Source: Paenibacillus sp. OVF10
GTDB taxonomy: Bacteria > Bacillota > Bacilli > Paenibacillales > Paenibacillaceae
NCBI GenBank assembly: GCA_022836915.1
Contig: CP094668.1
Coordinates: 62,001 to 126,000 of the forward strand
Reading direction: 5' to 3'
Length of the DNA stretch: 64,000 nt
This document shows, in pieces, positions 60,358 to 64,000 of the stretch. Position 1 is the first letter of the stretch, and every line of letters starts with the position of its first letter. The notes beneath the pieces are model-generated. The model was given only the letters and a program-made list of their open reading frames with translations. It did no database searches and was not told the origin of the DNA. A program made the position numbers and the translations under genes.

Positions 60358-61964
60358 TTACCGTCCGCGACGAGAATCGCGACGGTCGCCCTTCGCCGGT
60401 CCGCGTCCTGCGGATTCCGGACGGCGAGAGCCTTCGCTGCTGCGCCCGGAGGTGCGCTTGTCGGCACTACGGCCAGCCCAGCCGCTGCTAGCTGCACCGC
60501 GGCCGCCTTGGCCCGCTGCACCGCGACTGCTGTCGCTGCTGCGCGCGGAACCACGACCTGCGCTGCGCTCGTCGCCACTGCGACCCGCACCGCGTCCACC
60601 TTGGCCTGCTGCACCGCGACTGCTGTCGCTGCTGCGGCCACCGCTACGACCACCACTGCGTCCGCCTTCACTGCGTCCACCTTCGCCGCCACGGGAACCA
60701 CGACCCCACGTCCGCCATCTCTGCGATCGTTACGGCCTGCACCGCGACGGGCACTACCAGTTCCGGAAGAGCGTCCGCCTGAACGTTCGTCATCCCCTTG
60801 ACTGTTGATGGAACGTCTAGCTGCTCCAGTTGAAGCAATTGGACCTTCGCTCGTCCACTGGATACGGGACAGCTTCTGGTCAATACCTTGTTCAATACGT
60901 GCAAGTTCCGGTCTGTCATGCTCTGTTGCAAACGTTACAGCAAGACCTGTACCGCCTGCACGGCCCGTACGACCAATCCGGTGGATATAACTTTCCGCAT
61001 CATGCGGCATATCGTAGTTAAATACATGCGTTACGCCTTCAACATCAAGTCCACGTGCAGCTACATCTGTAGCAACCAGCACTTGCAGTTTGGCATCGCG
61101 GAACGCTTTCATTACGTTCTCACGCTTGGATTGGGACAGATCTCCATGAAGTTCATCACTTGCATAACCTGCTTCACGCAGATCTTGGTTCAGCTTGGAT
61201 GCACGACGCTTGGTCCGGCAGAAAATAATCGCCAAGTAAGGACGATACGTATCAATCATGCCGCGAAGCGCTTCGAGCTTACCGCGATCCGTACATTCCA
61301 GAACTTGCTGGCGAATCTGTTTGATCGGGATAACAGATTGGGAAGATACCTTCACATCTTCCGGATCTTTCATGTAGGTTTTCGCCAGGTTGCGAATGCC
61401 CTTTGGCATCGTTGCCGAGAACAGCATTGTCTGACGTTTGTGTGGCAGCTCACTAAGAATCGTCTCAACATCGTCAAGGAAGCCCATGTGCAACATTTGG
61501 TCGGCTTCATCCAGCACCAGTTTTTTCACATTATCAAGCTTCAACGTGCCACGGCGCAGGTGATCCAGGAGACGACCCGGTGTACCAATAACGATCTGGG
61601 TACCGTTCTGCAATTTACGCAGTTGTTTGTCCACATCCTGCCCGCCGTATACGGCAAGCACGTGCAGTTTATCGTCGTTAGCAGTAAGCTTCTTCGCTTC
61701 TTCCGTAATTTGCAGCGCAAGCTCACGCGTAGGCGCAATAATCAGCGCTTGTGGCGAACGGTCGGATACGTTAATTTTCTGAATAATCGGCAGCAAAAAT
61801 GCCAGCGTTTTCCCTGTTCCTGTCTGTGCCTCGGCGATAATATCGCGTCCACCCAGCAGTACCGGAATCGAACGCTCCTGTACCGGAGTCGGCACGGCGA
61901 TACCCTGATGTTTCAGGATCTCGCACCATTCCGGGCGAATGCCCAGTTGTTCAAAGTTTGCCAA
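60358..61964 (-). CDS. DEAD-box RNA helicase with RGG/SR-rich tail (frameshifted)
   Basis: The 535-residue ATP-dependent RNA helicase contains Q motif GIRPEWCEILKHQGIAVPTPVQ, motif I AQTGTGKT, Ia PTRELA, II DEAD, III SAT and VI HRIGRTGRAG. It resembles CshA-type cold-shock helicases. CCCC at 60704-60707 is one C short. Read without repair, the tail becomes an implausible Ala/Val run; with repair it is a Gly/Arg/Ser-rich RNA-binding tail with two copies of SSDSSRGAAGQGGRGA, ending at 60358. It is a single gene with its own terminator. It probably unwinds structured RNA and joins in ribosome assembly or decay. Confidence 0.92.
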
Positions 61965-62605
61965 TCGTTACACCTCTGTATATTCATTTAGATAAGTCCA
62001 TTTCATAATGACCTTAGTATCAGTATCTGCCATCAAGACTAGTTTTCCTTATATCAATCATGATTATGAAATGAATTTTTTAAAAAGCAATCCACTCGTT
62101 GCTCTTCTTCTCCATACCCTGTAGTTTACACGTTAGTCAAGCAAAACAAAAGGGGATACAGCGTTACACCCCAACTTGTAGCACAAAATTCCAAGATCAG
62201 CGTAAGTTGTATCGACCAAGTGAGTTTGAGGATGGTTTTGAGAGCAACTACAGAAGCACCTCTGAGAATGATGATGAGTGAAACAAGCTAAAGCGCTAGC
62301 TTGAAGTATGACCCTGACTCTGTAGAATGGGGTTGAGGGTTGAGGATTGAACTGCATGTGGTCAGGCGGAGGGCATAGCGGGGGTATATGTCTAATGGTA
62401 CTTTTTGAGAAGTATGTAATGGATCGTGATGTTCATAACCCAAGATAGTTTAGTGATATCGTTGAGATAGCTGTTATGCTTCTATGTCATCCTGAAAACA
62501 GATAAAAAGAGAGCTATTTTGCAAAAGTTTCAGGAATTGAAAGGTCCTTACACAACTCTCTACATTGAGATCAAGATTCAAGATTTCTCGCGGTTCAAAA
62601 ATAGC
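61965..62605. other. Gene-poor region with hairpins
   Basis: No convincing gene was seen. The stretch holds the perfect inverted repeat CAAGCTA/TAGCTTG (62283-62303) and a distant pair AGAGCTATTTT (near 62510) / AAAAATAGCTCT (near 62597). Short open frames lack ribosome sites. Confidence 0.55.
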
Positions 62606-62636
62606 TCTAACGATGCAATTCCCACGTACCACTAAT

Positions 62637-62833
62637 TCTAACGAATCCAGGACACCCTATTACGCCAATTAGAGCCGTTTCGATTTTCTAACGAACCCCA
62701 GTCACCTTATTACTCGGAAACATCGGCTGTACGGCTTCTTTATTGGCGATATTGGCAAAATAAGATGTCTGAGATTCGTTAAAATAACGAAAACATGAAA
62801 TAACCCCACATAAGACGTGCCAGGTTCGTTAGA
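62637..62833. repeat. Nested >> << intergenic repeat cluster
   Basis: TCTAACGAA occurs at 62637-62645 and 62687-62695; its reverse form TTCGTTA(A/G)A occurs at 62775-62783 and 62825-62833. Both pairs are 50 bp apart and share one dyad centre near 62735. Homology extends about 30 bp beyond each core (for example TCCAGGACACCCTATTA). Confidence 0.7.
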
Positions 62834-62849
62834 TTTTACACATAGGGAA

Positions 62850-63060
62850 GGACACAAGCATCAACACAGTAACATTAGCTAAAGCAATAACAACATTTAC
62901 TAGGACCAGAACACCAACTACAAAAACTAGAACTAGTAACAACAACAGCAACCAAAAACAATCAACACTACCTATACTCTTACTTTTACTCCAACTACAA
63001 CTTCTATTAGAACTTCTTCTTCTTCGTTCTTTTTCTTTTCTCTTCTTCACTGTACACACC
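62850..63060. other. Low-complexity stretch almost without G on the plus strand
   Basis: The plus strand changes from A/C-rich to T/C-rich. The minus strand contains a 77-codon open frame with a Lys/Arg-rich start and a Leu/Val-rich end, but no ribosome site was seen and it lies beyond a terminator, so I do not call it a gene. Confidence 0.5.
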
Positions 63061-63077
63061 ACACTCTAATAAAAAAA

Positions 63078-63124
63078 CAGCGGCGCCCTCTCCCCGACTT
63101 ACATTGGGAAAAAGTGCGCCGCTG
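63078..63124 (-). terminator. Terminator of SulP transporter gene
   Basis: CAGCGGCGC pairs with GCGCCGCTG; on the minus strand seven T follow. Confidence 0.88.
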
Positions 63125-63315
63125 ATAAAAAGTATCTTTTTATGTTGTCTACTTCATAGGGCTGTCGCATGTCTGCTCAACACTACTTTAGGGCAGTTGC
63201 CTTCCTAACTTCATTGCTTGTTTAGATCCTTAATTCCAGCCGTTCATTTTTCACCTTGTCTGCGTAACGACGTTTCGACATTGTACCTTTGTACAACAAC
63301 CTTTGTACAACCAAG

Positions 63316-63999
63316 TTACGAACTGTGCCCGCCCGCTGTGGCAAACCCACTCCGTTCAAGAATACGGGAGCTTTCCTCGTTTAAACCGCGCAGGTGCACC
63401 GTTTTGCCTAGCTTCGCGTATTTGAACTTCACTTTGCCGATAGCCACAACAGCAGTGTTATCCCAGATATGTGACCCTCCGAAATCAATCGTGATCTCCT
63501 TCGGATCAGCTTCTGCATCGAACTCATCTACAAAGCGGGACGAAGAACCAAAGAAGAACGGTCCGTGAACCCGATATACTTTCTGCCCTTGCTCTTGGCT
63601 CGCCTGTACGCGAATCTTGGTCTGTTTCCAGCCAAAATGCAGCACACTGAGCACAACGCCAACCATAACCCCGATCGACAGATCGTGGGTATAGACCACA
63701 ATTGTCACTGTCACGATCATGACAAAGGCTTCCGCGCGCGGCACGCGAGCAATATTTTTGATAGAACTCCAGTCGAATGTTCCGATACACACCATAAACA
63801 TTACACCGACGAGCGCCCCCATCGGTACCTGTTTCACCACACCGCTAAATAACAGCAACAGGATTGCCAGAAACGCACCCGCAGTAAACGTAGATAATCT
63901 TCCACGTCCCCCAGACTTCACATTAATGACCGACTGCCCAATCATCGCACAGCCGCCCATGCCGCCAAACAAGCCGTTCACGAAATTTGCGATACCCTG
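63316..63999 (-). CDS. SulP-family anion (sulfate/bicarbonate) transporter, C-terminal part
   Basis: The visible 227 residues hold the end of the membrane domain (GGMGGCAMIGQSVINVKSGG, a conserved SulP loop; KQVPMGALVGVMFMV) and a C-terminal STAS domain (KVYRVHGPFFFGSSSRFVDEF; ITIDFGGSHIWDNTAVVAI). The 5' part is beyond the right edge. Members move sulfate, bicarbonate or dicarboxylates; the substrate is not decided by the visible part. It has its own terminator. Confidence 0.9.
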   Translation of the reverse strand, partial: QGIANFVNGLFGGMGGCAMIGQSVINVKSGGRGRLSTFTAGAFLAILLLLFSGVVKQVPMGALVGVMFMVCIGTFDWSSIKNIARVPRAEAFVMIVTVTIVVYTHDLSIGVMVGVVLSVLHFGWKQTKIRVQASQEQGQKVYRVHGPFFFGSSSRFVDEFDAEADPKEITIDFGGSHIWDNTAVVAIGKVKFKYAKLGKTVHLRGLNEESSRILERSGFATAGGHSS

Positions 64000-64000
64000 A

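Noticed and set aside
60888..61991. 367-codon open frame antisense to the helicase gene
   Set aside because: All helicase motifs are on the minus strand; no family features in this frame.
62600..62840. CRISPR array
   Set aside because: Only four degenerate cores in opposite orientations, no regular spacers and no cas genes.
62829..63062. 77-codon Lys/Arg plus Leu/Val protein on the minus strand
   Set aside because: No ribosome site, biased composition explained by the G-depleted tract, and located beyond a terminator; kept only as a finding.

Overview
The window looks like chromosomal DNA of a Paenibacillus-type Firmicute. Evidence: mid-range GC, strong AAGGAGG-type ribosome sites, several YesM/YesN-type two-component pairs (sensor kinase plus AraC-type response regulator) beside sugar transporters and glycosidases, LplA/LplB/YtcP-type ABC transporters, Fur and Rex-like operators, and a bacterial glutaminyl-tRNA synthetase, which most Bacillus lack. 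No tRNA, rRNA, CRISPR array or complete insertion sequence was seen.

Layout. 1-6.4 kb: YesN/YesM pair (cut at the left edge), GH42 beta-galactosidase and a divergent AraC regulator. 6.4-15.1 kb: MobA, an MFS transporter, a secreted stalk-domain protein, GlnRS, DUF2164, two GNAT acetyltransferases, an SDR and a MerR-methyltransferase fusion. 15.2-19.7 kb: GH94 phosphorylase and its LacI-type regulator with three matching palindromic operators. 20.3-25.0 kb: iron module (AraC-SBP fusion regulator, Fur box, siderophore-binding lipoprotein) and an ABC exporter. 25.1-33.6 kb: leftward sugar-uptake cluster (response regulator, two permeases, two binding lipoproteins, sensor kinase). 33.8-43.6 kb: methyltransferase, MFS, YoaE-like molybdoenzyme, formate/nitrite channel, NADH oxidase, glutathione peroxidase and a Fur-controlled siderophore ATPase. 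44-58.5 kb: a seven-gene leftward operon. 58.8-64 kb: a divergent membrane/zinc-ribbon pair, a DEAD-box helicase, a repeat-rich gene-poor stretch and a SulP transporter cut by the right edge.

The most unusual part is 44075-59876. In transcription order it encodes a secreted/membrane vWA protein, a 1129-residue tubulin/FtsZ-like protein, an 815-residue partner of unknown function, a multi-pass vWA protein, a small beta-rich protein, a zinc-ribbon TRAFAC-like GTPase and a very large membrane-anchored protein resembling 'GTPase-associated protein 1'. A divergent small membrane protein and a zinc-ribbon membrane protein sit next to its start. The set suggests an envelope-spanning, nucleotide-driven machine with a cytoskeletal GTPase, a signalling GTPase and metal-dependent adhesion (MIDAS) domains. 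Related sets have been grouped computationally with bacterial conflict systems, but their activity is not known to me.

Important caveat: about 25 genes or gene parts are broken by single-base shifts, almost always one base short in a run of 3-6 identical bases, and even glnS is hit. This pattern fits consensus sequencing error, not decay. I therefore annotate whole genes across the shifts and state where each shift lies. Three families of palindromic intergenic repeats are also present: a 149-bp element, a 162-bp element and a nested >><< cluster near 62.7 kb.
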